Positions 44,209 through 52,313 are shown, counted from the first letter of the stretch. The stretch is DNA of 64,000 nucleotides from an uncultured Propionibacteriaceae bacterium (GCA_937965785.1 CALCKT010000028.1:1-64000); one strand, 5' to 3'. Translations and numbers: made by a program. Notes: generated by a model from the sequence alone, not told the origin.

Positions 44209-45467
44209 CCCTTCAGTTTCGCGAGCTCGGTGGCGGCCAGTTCCGCGAAACCCGCGAAGGCCTGAACCGGGTCCTGACCCTGCACCACCACATTGCTGAT
44301 GGCCGCGGAATAGGTGTCTCCCAGAGAACCCGACCACATGATGTCGTTGGCGAAGCCATGGCTCCCGACGAACTCGGCGGCCTTGGCCCCGGGACCGGAC
44401 TGCAATTTCTTGGCCGTGGCCACGAGCGACTTACGGGCCGGGATGTGGGTGCCATAGGAATCGGAGAAGTCCAGCTGCTTGTCGGTCTGATCGATCCAGA
44501 GCCACTTCACGAACTCCTTGGCGGCCGCGACGTTCTTGCCCTTGGCGGCGACGCAGGAACCAAAAGCGCCGAACGGCACGGCGACCCGTCCCTTCGCGCC
44601 GATGGCGGGGAACGGCAGCACACCGACGTCGTCGCCGTGGGCGGCGATGATCTCGGGCAGTGACCACAAACCACCCCACTGCATCGCCGTCTCGCCGTTG
44701 ATGAAGGCGGCACCGGAGAACCATTCGGCCGAGGCGGCCTTCAGCAATCCGTTGGACTGGTAGAAGTCCCTGTAGGCGGAGAGGGCTGTGTAGAAATCAT
44801 CGGTCAGGAAGGCCGCGGCGGTGCGTTCCGCATCGAGCTGGTCGTGGCCTGAGGCCCAGATCAGCAGAGGCCCCAGCACATCCACCCCGCCCTTGTTGCC
44901 GGCGAAGAACCCACCCATGTCCGAGGTGGCAACGGCATTCGCCGCCTTCACCAGGTCATCGAAGGTCGCAGGGGCGGCCACCCCCGCGGCCTGCAGCAGG
45001 GAGGGCCGGTAATAGAGAAGCTGCATGTCGATGGTCTGCGGGATGCCGTGGATCTTCCCGTCGAAGGTGAAACGCTTGATGACGGCCTCGTTGAAGTCAT
45101 CACGCACCGGGGCGATCAGCGCAGTCAGGTCCTCCAGCTGCCCGGAACGGATCATGTCGAGGGAACCGCCCTGCTCCACCTCGAACACATCGGGAACGTC
45201 GTTGGTGAGCAACTGGGCCGCGAGAATGCTTCCGTAGTCACCGGGATTCCATTTCACATCGACTTTCGCGGCGGTGTACTCGGCGGCGTAGCGTTCGACT
45301 GCCTCCTTCACCCCTTCCTCCCCGTACTGGTGGTACCACTGGGTCAGGGTCGGGCCGCCACCCGACGACTCTTTGCCGCCGAGCCCGGTGTTGGAGCCAC
45401 AGGCGCTGAGGGCGGCCGCCGCGGCGAGGCCGCCAAATCCGAGGACGCTTCGACGAGTCAGGTTCAT
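44205..45467 (-). CDS. Extracellular sugar-binding lipoprotein of an ABC transporter
   Basis: A 420-residue family 1 solute-binding protein. The signal is Tat-like and lipoprotein-type: MNLTRRSVLGFGGLAAAAAL with lipobox LSAC. Mature features: LTQWYHQYGEEGVKEAVERY, then VDVKWNPGDYGSILAAQLL and VPDVFEVEQGGSLDMI. It delivers a sugar or oligosaccharide to the two permeases encoded next. ATG 45467 is preferred over TTG 45473. No adjacent regulator. Confidence 0.88.
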   Translation of the reverse strand: MNLTRRSVLGFGGLAAAAALSACGSNTGLGGKESSGGGPTLTQWYHQYGEEGVKEAVERYAAEYTAAKVDVKWNPGDYGSILAAQLLTNDVPDVFEVEQGGSLDMIRSGQLEDLTALIAPVRDDFNEAVIKRFTFDGKIHGIPQTIDMQLLYYRPSLLQAAGVAAPATFDDLVKAANAVATSDMGGFFAGNKGGVDVLGPLLIWASGHDQLDAERTAAAFLTDDFYTALSAYRDFYQSNGLLKAASAEWFSGAAFINGETAMQWGGLWSLPEIIAAHGDDVGVLPFPAIGAKGRVAVPFGAFGSCVAAKGKNVAAAKEFVKWLWIDQTDKQLDFSDSYGTHIPARKSLVATAKKLQSGPGAKAAEFVGSHGFANDIMWSGSLGDTYSAAISNVVVQGQDPVQAFAGFAELAATELAKLKG

Positions 45468-45526
45468 GCCCAAAGTCTTTCACCAAACGCCCCCGGTTTG
45501 GGGCAGGGGAGGGAATTTGAGCACTG

Positions 45527-45541
45527 TATATTTTCCCGGTG
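45527..45541 (+). promoter_or_regulatory. Possible leaderless promoter of hemW
   Basis: TATATT (45527-45532) lies six bases before the GTG start at 45539 and is preceded by TG. If it is a -10 box, hemW mRNA starts at its first codon. No good -35 is seen, so this is tentative. Confidence 0.35.
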
Positions 45542-46747
45542 GCCAATCAGCTGCCTGCCGGAGACCCGGTGCCCCCCGACGGGACCCTGCCAGGTTCCGC
45601 GCTGGCCGAGCTGCCGGAACGGTCGTTCTCCGTCTACCTGCACGTTCCCTTCTGCCGCAGCCGCTGCGGGTACTGCGACTTCAACACCTACACCGCATCC
45701 GAGCTGCGGGGCATGTCCACGGACGACTACCTCACGGCGGCGCTGCAGGAGATCGATCTGGCCGCCCGGGTTCTCGGGGACGGGGCACCCGAGGCTGACA
45801 CGGTCTTCGTCGGCGGCGGCACCCCGACCATGCTTCCGGCGGCGGAGCTGTCGCGGCTCCTGGACGCCGTCCGGGAGCGTTTCGGCCTGGCCCGCGACGC
45901 CGAGATCACCACCGAGGCCAACCCCGAGACCGTGACCCCGGAATACCTCCGACGACTCAGGGAAGCTGGTTTCACGCGAATATCGCTGGGAATGCAGTCA
46001 GCGGTGCCGCACGTCCTGGAGGTCCTGGAACGGGCACACACCCCGGGACGCGGCATCGATGCGGCACGCTGGGCCCACCAGGCAGGCTTCGAACACATCA
46101 GCCTGGACCTGATCTTCGGGACCCCGGGTGAATCCACGGCCGACTGGAAGGAGAGCCTCGAAGCGGTGGCCGCGGCACCCGTCGACCACGTATCCGCCTA
46201 CTCCCTCATCGTGGAGCAGGGAACCCGCCTGGCGATGCGGGTCCGCAGGGGAGAGGTGCCGATGCCGGACGACGACGAACTCGCCGAGAAATACCTGATG
46301 ACCGAGCAACACCTGACGGCGCTGGGATTCCGCAACTACGAGACCAGCAACTGGGCCCGCGGCCAGGCGGCGCGCTGCCGGCACAACCTGGCCTACTGGC
46401 GGGGCGGGAACTGGTGGGGCATCGGGCCGGGTGCCCACAGCCACATCGGGGGAGTCAGGTTCTGGAACCGCAAACACCCGCGCAGCTACGCGGCCGTCCT
46501 GGCCAACGGCCACACCCCGGCTCAGGGCAGAGAGGCGCTGTCTCCGGAGGATCGCCGGGTGGAGCGGGTGATGCTCGAACTCCGGCTGGCCGAAGGGCTG
46601 CCCCTGGGGGTGCTCACCGAAACCGAATCCGCCCGGGTCGACGGGATCGTCGCCGAAGGGCTGGGTGTCGTGGCGGATGGCCGGCTCGCGCTCACCCTGC
46701 GTGGCCGGCTCCTGGCCGACGGGGTGGTGCTGCGGCTGCTCGACTGA
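45539..46747 (+). CDS. hemW: Radical SAM protein HemW (coproporphyrinogen III oxidase-like heme chaperone)
   Basis: A 402-residue radical SAM protein. The cluster motif is PFCRSRCGYCDFNTYT; other features are VFVGGGTPTMLPAAEL, ITTEANPETVTPEYL and LGMQSAVPHVLEVLERAHT, with a HemN_C-like domain after about residue 280. It binds heme and inserts it into respiratory enzymes, unlike true HemN. The canonical place is next to lepA and hrcA. Its last 220 bp are overlapped antisense by the WYL regulator frame. Confidence 0.9.
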   Translation: MANQLPAGDPVPPDGTLPGSALAELPERSFSVYLHVPFCRSRCGYCDFNTYTASELRGMSTDDYLTAALQEIDLAARVLGDGAPEADTVFVGGGTPTMLPAAELSRLLDAVRERFGLARDAEITTEANPETVTPEYLRRLREAGFTRISLGMQSAVPHVLEVLERAHTPGRGIDAARWAHQAGFEHISLDLIFGTPGESTADWKESLEAVAAAPVDHVSAYSLIVEQGTRLAMRVRRGEVPMPDDDELAEKYLMTEQHLTALGFRNYETSNWARGQAARCRHNLAYWRGGNWWGIGPGAHSHIGGVRFWNRKHPRSYAAVLANGHTPAQGREALSPEDRRVERVMLELRLAEGLPLGVLTETESARVDGIVAEGLGVVADGRLALTLRGRLLADGVVLRLLD

Positions 46748-47697
46748 GCGGCCTTGGCGAACTCCGCGGCCAGGCCCGCCAGGGCGGTTCGCAGGGAGTC
46801 GCCGCAAACCACGCGCAGCTCGGCTCCCAGCGAGCGCGCGAGACCGACGAGATGCCAGGCCATGTGGTCGGGGTCGTCGGCCCCCACCCGCAGCGTCGAA
46901 ACCCCGTCGTGCTCCTCCAACAATTCGAAATGGCGTCCCGGGATCTTCTCCTTCAGGACCCGTGCGGGACAGGTGAGCGTCACCACCGCCTCATGCGGCC
47001 AGTGGTCCGGGCGGCGGCCCAGCAGCATGTCGCGGGGGCTGGGTGGGGTGCGGGGAGTGAAGGTGAAGGTCAGCACACGCACCCGGTTCATGCGGTCCAG
47101 CCGGAAGATCCGCCAGTCGGCACGCAACCGGTCGAAGGCGATCAGGTACCACTTCCCGGCCTGGGTGAGCAGCTGGGCGGGTTCGACATCCCGCTCGGAC
47201 TCCTCCCCGTCGCCGCGCACGTAGTTGATCCGCGCCAAGCAGTGATCGCGTTTGGCCTTCGCCAGCGCCGCCAGGGGCCGCCAGGAAATCCCGGGGCGGG
47301 TGGCTGGCAACGTCGTCACGGCATCCGAAACCGCCGCGACCTCGGGACGAATCCGCGCGGGCAAAACCTGGTCGAGTTTCGCCAGGGCCCGCAGCGCGGC
47401 CTCGCCGATCTGGTCCCTGCCGTCCATGGCGGCCATCCTCAGGCAAGCCGTCAAGGCGATGGCCTCGTCGTCGTCGAGCACCAGCGGGGGCAGGGCGCGG
47501 CCACCCGACATGCGGTACCCACCGTCCAGACCCTGCACGCTGTCCACCTGGTAGCCGAGCTCCCGGAGCCTGATGACGTCACGCCGGACGGTTCGCTGCG
47601 TGACCCCGAGCCGTTCCGCCAGCTCGGATCCCGTCCACGTGGAGCGGGACTCGAGCAGCCCGAGCAGCCGCAGTACCCGGTGGGTGATCTCGCTCAT
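46522..47697 (-). CDS. HTH/WYL-domain transcriptional regulator with an antisense-encoded C-terminal extension
   Basis: A 391-residue regulator. N-terminal HTH_11: LGLLESRSTWTGSELAERLG then RTVRRDVIRLRELGYQVDS. WYL domain: YVRGDGEESERDVEPAQLL then GKWYLIAFDRLRADWRIFRL and DRMNRVR. The family usually ends near residue 315-320 (LAGLAAEFAKAAQ). Here the frame runs on about 75 codons opposite the 3' end of hemW as a Ser/Arg/Pro-rich low-complexity tail, so it has either lost its natural stop or truly extends. It is divergent from the DinB gene; the palindrome between them is a likely operator. Confidence 0.8.
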   Translation of the reverse strand: MSEITHRVLRLLGLLESRSTWTGSELAERLGVTQRTVRRDVIRLRELGYQVDSVQGLDGGYRMSGGRALPPLVLDDDEAIALTACLRMAAMDGRDQIGEAALRALAKLDQVLPARIRPEVAAVSDAVTTLPATRPGISWRPLAALAKAKRDHCLARINYVRGDGEESERDVEPAQLLTQAGKWYLIAFDRLRADWRIFRLDRMNRVRVLTFTFTPRTPPSPRDMLLGRRPDHWPHEAVVTLTCPARVLKEKIPGRHFELLEEHDGVSTLRVGADDPDHMAWHLVGLARSLGAELRVVCGDSLRTALAGLAAEFAKAAQSSSRSTTPSARSRPRRVSASRPSATTPSPSATIPSTRADSVSVSTPRGSPSASRSSSITRSTRRSSGDSASLP

Positions 47698-47719
47698 GAC
47701 CCAAGCCTCGCACGGGTAG

Positions 47720-47736
47720 CGGACAGGATCTGTCCG
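47720..47736. promoter_or_regulatory. Putative WYL-regulator operator
   Basis: CGGACAGGATCTGTCCG, 7-bp perfect arms around GAT, lies in the 85-bp gap between the divergent WYL regulator and DinB genes. Position and symmetry suit dimer binding and joint control of both genes. Confidence 0.55.
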
Positions 47737-47782
47737 GATTGTGCGGCAACGTTGGTGTCGACCGAATCAAACAGGAGGAAAC

Positions 47783-48340
47783 ATGTACTTCCCGGCCATC
47801 CACGATGAACGCACCACGCTGCGAAACTACCTGCAGGTGCAGCTGCAGGCCGTCCGGGACGCCGCTCACGGGCTGACCGATGAACAGGCCCGGCGGCAAC
47901 CCCTGGCCTCGGTGTTCTCCGTCTCCGGGGTGATCAAGCACTGCTCCTACGTCCTGCGCAGCCGGCTCGCGGCGGCCGGTGTCCTGGACGCGAAGCCCGG
48001 CTACGAGGACTTCATGGCCAGTTTCACCCCAGACGAGAATGAGGATCTCACCACGCTCCTCGAGGACTACGACAGGCTCTGCGAACAGTACCTGAAGCTG
48101 GTGGAGGAGACCGATCTGGATCAGGTGGTGCAGGTCCCGCCCGCTCCCTGGTACGGACGCAACGAATCCGATGAGGCGACCATGCGCTACCTCGTCGTCC
48201 ACAACCTGGCGGAGTTCGCCCGGCACGCAGGACACGCGGACATCATCCGGGAGCAGATCGACGGCGCCAAGGCCGCGGAACTCAACGCGGCCGTGGAGGG
48301 TCGACCCGCCAACAAGTTCGTAACGCCCTGGAAGAAATGA
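47783..48340 (+). CDS. DinB/DUF664-family protein
   Basis: A 185-residue four-helix protein of the DinB-like metal-binding superfamily (mycothiol/bacillithiol transferase-like). Features: YFPAIHDERTTLRNYLQVQL, then GLTDEQARRQPLASVFSVSG, HCSYVLRSRL and MRYLVVHNLAEFARHAGHAD. The His residues near 50, 140 and 155 are the usual metal ligands. Relatives include thiol transferases for drug detoxification. ATG 47783 follows AGGAGG. A WYL regulator next to a DinB gene is a recurrent arrangement. Confidence 0.75.
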   Translation: MYFPAIHDERTTLRNYLQVQLQAVRDAAHGLTDEQARRQPLASVFSVSGVIKHCSYVLRSRLAAAGVLDAKPGYEDFMASFTPDENEDLTTLLEDYDRLCEQYLKLVEETDLDQVVQVPPAPWYGRNESDEATMRYLVVHNLAEFARHAGHADIIREQIDGAKAAELNAAVEGRPANKFVTPWKK

Positions 48341-48481
48341 CCCGGTCTGATTGGGGGGGGGGGCGCCGGGAAGCCGGCGTCCCCAACCGGGTCACGGGTG
48401 TTGCTCGGCCCAGCGGCCATGGATCGGGGCGAGATCAAAACCCAACAGGACCCGGCCAGAGTGCTTCACGGGTGCGATCCC
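48341..48481. other. Convergent intergenic region with an 11-G run and a hairpin
   Basis: Eleven consecutive G at 48353-48363 run into an imperfect inverted repeat (GGGGCGCCGG / GCCGGCGTCCCC), probably the terminator for the DinB gene. No gene is seen. The homopolymer is slippage-prone and could also be a sequencing uncertainty. Confidence 0.45.
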
Positions 48482-49153
48482 TCACCCCTCACGCATGATC
48501 GGGGGGTGGAGGCCGCCCGCGGTTCCTGCGCGGTAGAGGGCAGCGGGTCTTCCTCGACCGCCGCTGCGGGTTCCGCACTCGATGACGAATCCCCGCGAGC
48601 CCAGAACCTTGCGTGAGAAGTTCCGGGCGTCGACCTCGATGCCCCAGGCCGCCTCGTAGACCCGCCGCAGCTCGGTCATGGTGAACCGGGGTCCGCAGAA
48701 CCGGGTCGCCACCGTCGTGTATTCCAGTTTCGCCCGGGCGCGTTCGATCCCGGTCCGGAGGATCTCGTCGTGATCGAAGGCCAAGGAGGGCAGGTCATCG
48801 ACCGGGCACCAGCGGGCCCCGGACGCATCCGACCCGGGAGTCAGGCCGCCGAGGGATGCGGCCAGAGCGAGGTGGGCGACCGAGACCACGCGGCCTCTCG
48901 GGTCGCGCCCGGGTTCGCCGAAGGTGGCGAGCTGTTCCAGGTGGGTCGCGTCGAGACCCAGGCCGGTTTCCTCCACCAGCTCGCGCCGGGCCGCGTCCAT
49001 CACCGACTCCTCGGGCAGGACGAAACCGCCCGGCAGGGCTTGTTTCCGCTCGTACGGGGGGATGCCCCGCTCGACCAGGGCCACCTGCAGACGACCGTCC
49101 GCGATGGTGAGCACGACGATGTCGACGGCGACGGTCATGACGGGAAGTTCCAT
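48482..49153 (-). CDS. NrtR-like NUDIX-domain transcriptional regulator
   Basis: A 223-residue protein. An N-terminal NUDIX fold (VDIVVLTIADGRLQVALVER) has a nearly complete Nudix box from LPGGFVLPEESVMDAARREL to VEETG, and RVVSVAHLALA typical of the NrtR branch. The C-terminal winged helix (FTMTELRRVYEAAWGIEVDA then RNFSRKVLGSRGFV) binds DNA in NrtR. NrtR repressors sense ADP-ribose and control NAD metabolism. It is divergent from an SPFH gene and an NAD-kinase-like gene, which supports that role. A plain ADP-ribose hydrolase is the alternative. Confidence 0.8.
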   Translation of the reverse strand: MELPVMTVAVDIVVLTIADGRLQVALVERGIPPYERKQALPGGFVLPEESVMDAARRELVEETGLGLDATHLEQLATFGEPGRDPRGRVVSVAHLALAASLGGLTPGSDASGARWCPVDDLPSLAFDHDEILRTGIERARAKLEYTTVATRFCGPRFTMTELRRVYEAAWGIEVDARNFSRKVLGSRGFVIECGTRSGGRGRPAALYRAGTAGGLHPPIMREG

Positions 49154-49167
49154 GCACCAAGATTAAC

Positions 49168-49202
49168 GTCAAATTGACAGGATCTCCAGAAGTCTTTATT
49201 GT
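49168..49202 (+). promoter_or_regulatory. Near-consensus promoter of the SPFH operon with an overlapping NrtR-type palindrome
   Basis: TTGACA (49174-49179), 17-base spacer, TATTGT (49197-49202), 28 bp before the SPFH start. The inverted repeat GTCAAATTGAC (49168-49178, arms GTCAA/TTGAC) covers the -35 box, so a bound repressor would block it. It lies 15 bp from the start of the divergent NrtR-like gene. Confidence 0.65.
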
Positions 49203-49230
49203 CAGAAGCACATTAAATCAGGAGGTTCCA

Positions 49231-50268
49231 ATGGCCACCATTCATCGCTACCCGTTCTTCTCCCACGCCACCAGCTCGGCCACCAGGGCGCTCTTCCAGG
49301 GAAGGCGCGGAAAACTGGTCAACCGCGGCGCAGGGGCCTCGTTCTGGTTCCGCCCGCTCGACACCAGCCTCTCCGAGGTGCCGGTCGACGACATGGAGTT
49401 CGGGAACATCTTCCGGGTCACCACCTCCGACCGCCAGGAGGTCAGCGTCCAGACCGCGCTCACCGTGCGTATCGCCGCCCCCGAGCTGACCGCCCGGAGG
49501 GTGGACTTCGAGATCGACCAGCGAACCGGTGAATGGACCGGCCAGCCCCTGCAGAACCTGCAGAACCGCCTCGCCGAATCCGCGAAACAGTTCGCGGCGG
49601 AAGTGGCGGCGCGGGAACCCCTCAGGACGATCCTCGACGACGGGCTGCGGCTGGTTCGCGACGCGATCGCCGAGGGTCTGACCGGGGAAGGCCAGCTCGG
49701 TGGCGCCGGCATCGAGGTGATCGGAGTCCGTGTCGTCGCGGTCAGGGCTGATGAGGAGCTCGAACGGGCCCTCCAGACCCGCATCCGGGAGGAGGCGCAG
49801 GCGGACGCGGATCGCGCCACCTACGACCGGCGGGCGCAGGCGGTCGACCGGGAGCGGGCCATCAAGGAGAACGAACTGAACAACCGCACCGAACTGGCCC
49901 GCCGCGAGGCCGAGCTCGTGGAACTCCAGGGAATGAACGAACGCCGCCGCACCGAACAGGAACTCGAACGCGACCGGCTCCGCAACGAGGCCGAAGCGGC
50001 GAACAGGCGACTCCGGGTGGAGGCCGAGGCCGACGAGGTCACCCTGATGGCCGAGGCCAGGGCCGGTGAGGTGACCCGGATGGCGGAGGCGGAGAACACC
50101 GCCCTCCAGGCCAGGCTGGCGGCGTTCTCCGCAGGGGAGCCGGCCGCGGTGCTGGCCGCCGTGGCCCCGGAGGTGCTGTCCGCGTTGCCGAGGATCGACT
50201 CGCTCACGCTCACCCCCGACCTGCTCGCCGGCGGGGTTTCCAAGCTCCTCGCGGAGGTCCGGGGATGA
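49231..50268 (+). CDS. SPFH/Band 7-domain protein
   Basis: A 345-residue stomatin/prohibitin-like protein. Residues of about 20-170 form the SPFH domain (LVNRGAGASFWFRPLDTSL, then FRVTTSDRQEVSVQTALTV). About 185-290 is a long charged coiled coil (REAELVELQGMNERRRTEQE). A C-terminal LAAVAPEVLSALPRIDSLTL is flotillin-like. No N-terminal membrane helix, so it is cytosolic or peripherally bound. It could scaffold the NAD-kinase-like protein encoded next (GATGAG overlap). ATG 49231 follows AGGAGG. Confidence 0.85.
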   Translation: MATIHRYPFFSHATSSATRALFQGRRGKLVNRGAGASFWFRPLDTSLSEVPVDDMEFGNIFRVTTSDRQEVSVQTALTVRIAAPELTARRVDFEIDQRTGEWTGQPLQNLQNRLAESAKQFAAEVAAREPLRTILDDGLRLVRDAIAEGLTGEGQLGGAGIEVIGVRVVAVRADEELERALQTRIREEAQADADRATYDRRAQAVDRERAIKENELNNRTELARREAELVELQGMNERRRTEQELERDRLRNEAEAANRRLRVEAEADEVTLMAEARAGEVTRMAEAENTALQARLAAFSAGEPAAVLAAVAPEVLSALPRIDSLTLTPDLLAGGVSKLLAEVRG

Positions 50269-51140
50269 GCGCGCCGCGCCTCGTCGTCGTGCATCGGCGC
50301 ACCCGGCTGGCCGAGCTGCTCGAGGTTCACTCCACGCTCGGTGCCGTCGAGTTCTTCCTGAGCGGCCGTGGGCTGGGGATCGAGGCCCTGCGGGCCGCCG
50401 ACGAGGCGCAGCGGCGAACGCTCGACGCCGTCTCGAACGCGGTCCCGGCCCAGTGGCGTCACGCGGAGGTCGAGCGGGGGCAGCTCTCCCGGTTCCTCTT
50501 CGAACCCGATGACCTGGTGGTCGTGGTCGGGCAGGACGGCCTGATTCCCAATGTCAGCAAATACCTGCGCGACCAGCCGGTGCTCGGCATCGGCCCGGGC
50601 ACGCCGGGGGTCCTGTGCCGTCACTCGCCCGGGGACCTGCGGGACCTGCTGGCGGGTCGAACCAGACCGGAAACCGAGGTTCGGACGATGGTCGAGGCGA
50701 TCGTCGACGACGGGCAGCGGCTCCGGGCCCTCAATGAGATCTTCGCCGGGGACCGCGGCCACCAGTCGGCGCGCTACGACCTCAGGATCGGGAAACGCGC
50801 GGAGACGCAGTCCTCCTCCGGAGTGGTGGTGGGGACCGGGACCGGTGCCGGCGGATGGCTGGCATCGCTGTGGGGGCAGAACCGCCCCGGTTTCGGCCTG
50901 CCGGGGGCCACCTCCGGTGAACTCGCCTATTTCGTGCGGGAGGCCTGGCCGTCGGAGACCACCGGCACATCCCTCACCGCAGGGCTGCTCCCGGAGGGGG
51001 AGGGGCTGGAGCTCTCGGCCCGCTCCGCCCTCGTGGTCTTCGGAGACGGCATCGAACGCGATTTCCTGCGCCTCGAATGGGGACAGGGGCTGACCGTGCG
51101 GAAGGCCGAGGGGGGACTGAAACTCATGTGCCTGAAGTAG
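50265..51140 (+). CDS. NAD-kinase-like protein
   Basis: A 291-residue protein with the ATP-NAD kinase fold. VVVVGQDGLIPN (residues 85-96) replaces the usual GGDGT with GQDG but keeps the catalytic-type Asp. ALNEIF (155-160) followed by SARYDLRIG matches the NE/D-motif region, and SSSGVVVGTGTGAGGW (183-198) matches the conserved TGSTA strand-turn. Likely an NAD(H)-binding or phosphorylating enzyme, or a degenerate sensor. It overlaps the SPFH stop (ATGA). With the divergent NrtR-like gene this makes an NAD-centred module. The host should also have a standard nadK elsewhere. Confidence 0.7.
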   Translation: MSAPRLVVVHRRTRLAELLEVHSTLGAVEFFLSGRGLGIEALRAADEAQRRTLDAVSNAVPAQWRHAEVERGQLSRFLFEPDDLVVVVGQDGLIPNVSKYLRDQPVLGIGPGTPGVLCRHSPGDLRDLLAGRTRPETEVRTMVEAIVDDGQRLRALNEIFAGDRGHQSARYDLRIGKRAETQSSSGVVVGTGTGAGGWLASLWGQNRPGFGLPGATSGELAYFVREAWPSETTGTSLTAGLLPEGEGLELSARSALVVFGDGIERDFLRLEWGQGLTVRKAEGGLKLMCLK

Positions 51141-51149
51141 ATTCTCTTC

Positions 51150-51839
51150 ATGATGAATCGCCCTGTAGCCCTCGTGACCGGAGCAACCCGCGGCATCGGC
51201 CGTGCCATCGCATTCGAGCTCTCCTCGACGCACCGGATCCTGGTGGGTGGCCGCGACGCCACCCGGGTCGGGGAGCTGGTCGCCGAACTGGATGACGCGG
51301 CGCCCTTCGCCTGTGATCTGACGGACGAGGACGCGGTCGCCGCGGCCTGTGCCGGGATCGGACAGCTGAACGTGCTGGTCCACTCCGCCGGCATCGGGCG
51401 CTCGAACGACATCGGAACCGCATCCCGGGCGCTCTGGCGCGAGGTCTTCGAGACGAATGTGTTCGCCGTCGCCGATCTCACCCGTCTTCTCCTGCCCGCC
51501 CTCGAGGCCACCCGGGGGATCGTGGTGGCAATCAACTCCGGGGCCGGGTTCTTCTCGAGCCCCGGCGGGGGAGTCTATGCCGGATCCAAGTTCGCCCTGC
51601 GGGCGCTGACCGACGCCCTGCGCGAGGAGATGCGCGGAAAGGTGCGGGTCTGCTCCATCCATCCGGGGCGGACCGACACCGACATGCAGCGTGAGCTGCA
51701 GGCGGCAATGGGCAATGAACACTACGACGGTGCGCGCTACGTTGCGCCCGAATCGGTGGCGGCTGCCGTGCGGCTGGCCGTCGACACCCCGGACAACGCC
51801 ACCATCGAGCAGCTGAGTATCCGCCCCAGCGTTTCCTGA
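51150..51839 (+). CDS. Short-chain dehydrogenase/reductase
   Basis: A 229-residue SDR. Cofactor motif VTGATRGIGRAIAFEL; NNAG-equivalent LVHSAGIGRSND; catalytic Ser and YxxxK in INSGAGFF and VYAGSKFAL; typical SIHPGRTDTDMQREL. The Rossmann-fold residues after strand 2 (GGRDATRV) favour NADP(H). It follows the NAD-kinase-like gene by nine bases and may belong to the same transcript. Substrate unknown. Confidence 0.85.
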   Translation: MMNRPVALVTGATRGIGRAIAFELSSTHRILVGGRDATRVGELVAELDDAAPFACDLTDEDAVAAACAGIGQLNVLVHSAGIGRSNDIGTASRALWREVFETNVFAVADLTRLLLPALEATRGIVVAINSGAGFFSSPGGGVYAGSKFALRALTDALREEMRGKVRVCSIHPGRTDTDMQRELQAAMGNEHYDGARYVAPESVAAAVRLAVDTPDNATIEQLSIRPSVS

Positions 51840-51892
51840 GCCGGCTTCGCCGCGCCCCTGTCCGGGCGGCGCCGTGCGTCGGTCCCGGTGAC

Positions 51893-51936
51893 TTGACTCA
51901 CACCACCGCTGTGCTAGTGTATTAAGCACTTAATAC
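51893..51936 (+). promoter_or_regulatory. Promoter and GntR operator of the ABC operon
   Basis: TTGACT (51893-51898), 16-base spacer, TAGTGT (51915-51920). The perfect palindrome GTATTAAGCACTTAATAC (51919-51936) overlaps the -10/start region, 17 bp before the gntR start. Expected autoregulation by the YtrA-type repressor. Confidence 0.7.
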
Positions 51937-51953
51937 GGCAAGACGGAGGATGC

Positions 51954-52313
51954 ATGGATTTCGATGCCAGTCGCCCGATCTGGCTCCAGCTCCGAGAGGA
52001 GTTCACCAGACGGATCGTCATCGGGAGATGGCCTCCGGGCAAGCAGATCCCCGGGGTCCGGGAGCTCGCGGTCGAACTCGGGGTAAACCCGAACACCGTC
52101 CAGCGAACCCTCGCCGAGCTGGAGCGCGACGGCCTGTGCCGCTCGGAGAGAGCGGTGGGGCGGTTCATCACCGATGACGCGGAACGCATTTCCCGGCTCC
52201 GGTGCGACCTGGCGGCGGGAGCGGCGGACGAGTTCACAACCCGGGTGAAGGGTTTCGGGCTGACCGAGGCCGAAGCCGTGGCACTGATCACAGAAAGGTG
52301 GAACCAGCAATGA
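51954..52313 (+). CDS. GntR family regulator, YtrA subfamily
   Basis: A 119-residue repressor: RPIWLQLREEFTRRIVIGRW, recognition helix GVRELAVELGVNPNTVQRTL, and a short C-terminal dimerisation part typical of YtrA-type regulators, which control linked ABC transporter genes. It is the first gene of a three-gene operon; its stop overlaps the ATPase ATG. ATG 51954 follows GGAGGA. Confidence 0.9.
   Translation: MDFDASRPIWLQLREEFTRRIVIGRWPPGKQIPGVRELAVELGVNPNTVQRTLAELERDGLCRSERAVGRFITDDAERISRLRCDLAAGAADEFTTRVKGFGLTEAEAVALITERWNQQ

Noticed and set aside
48353..48363. Run of 11 G as a phase-variation tract
   Set aside because: It lies between convergent genes, outside coding and promoter regions, so slippage would not switch a gene. 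More likely part of a terminator or a sequencing weakness.
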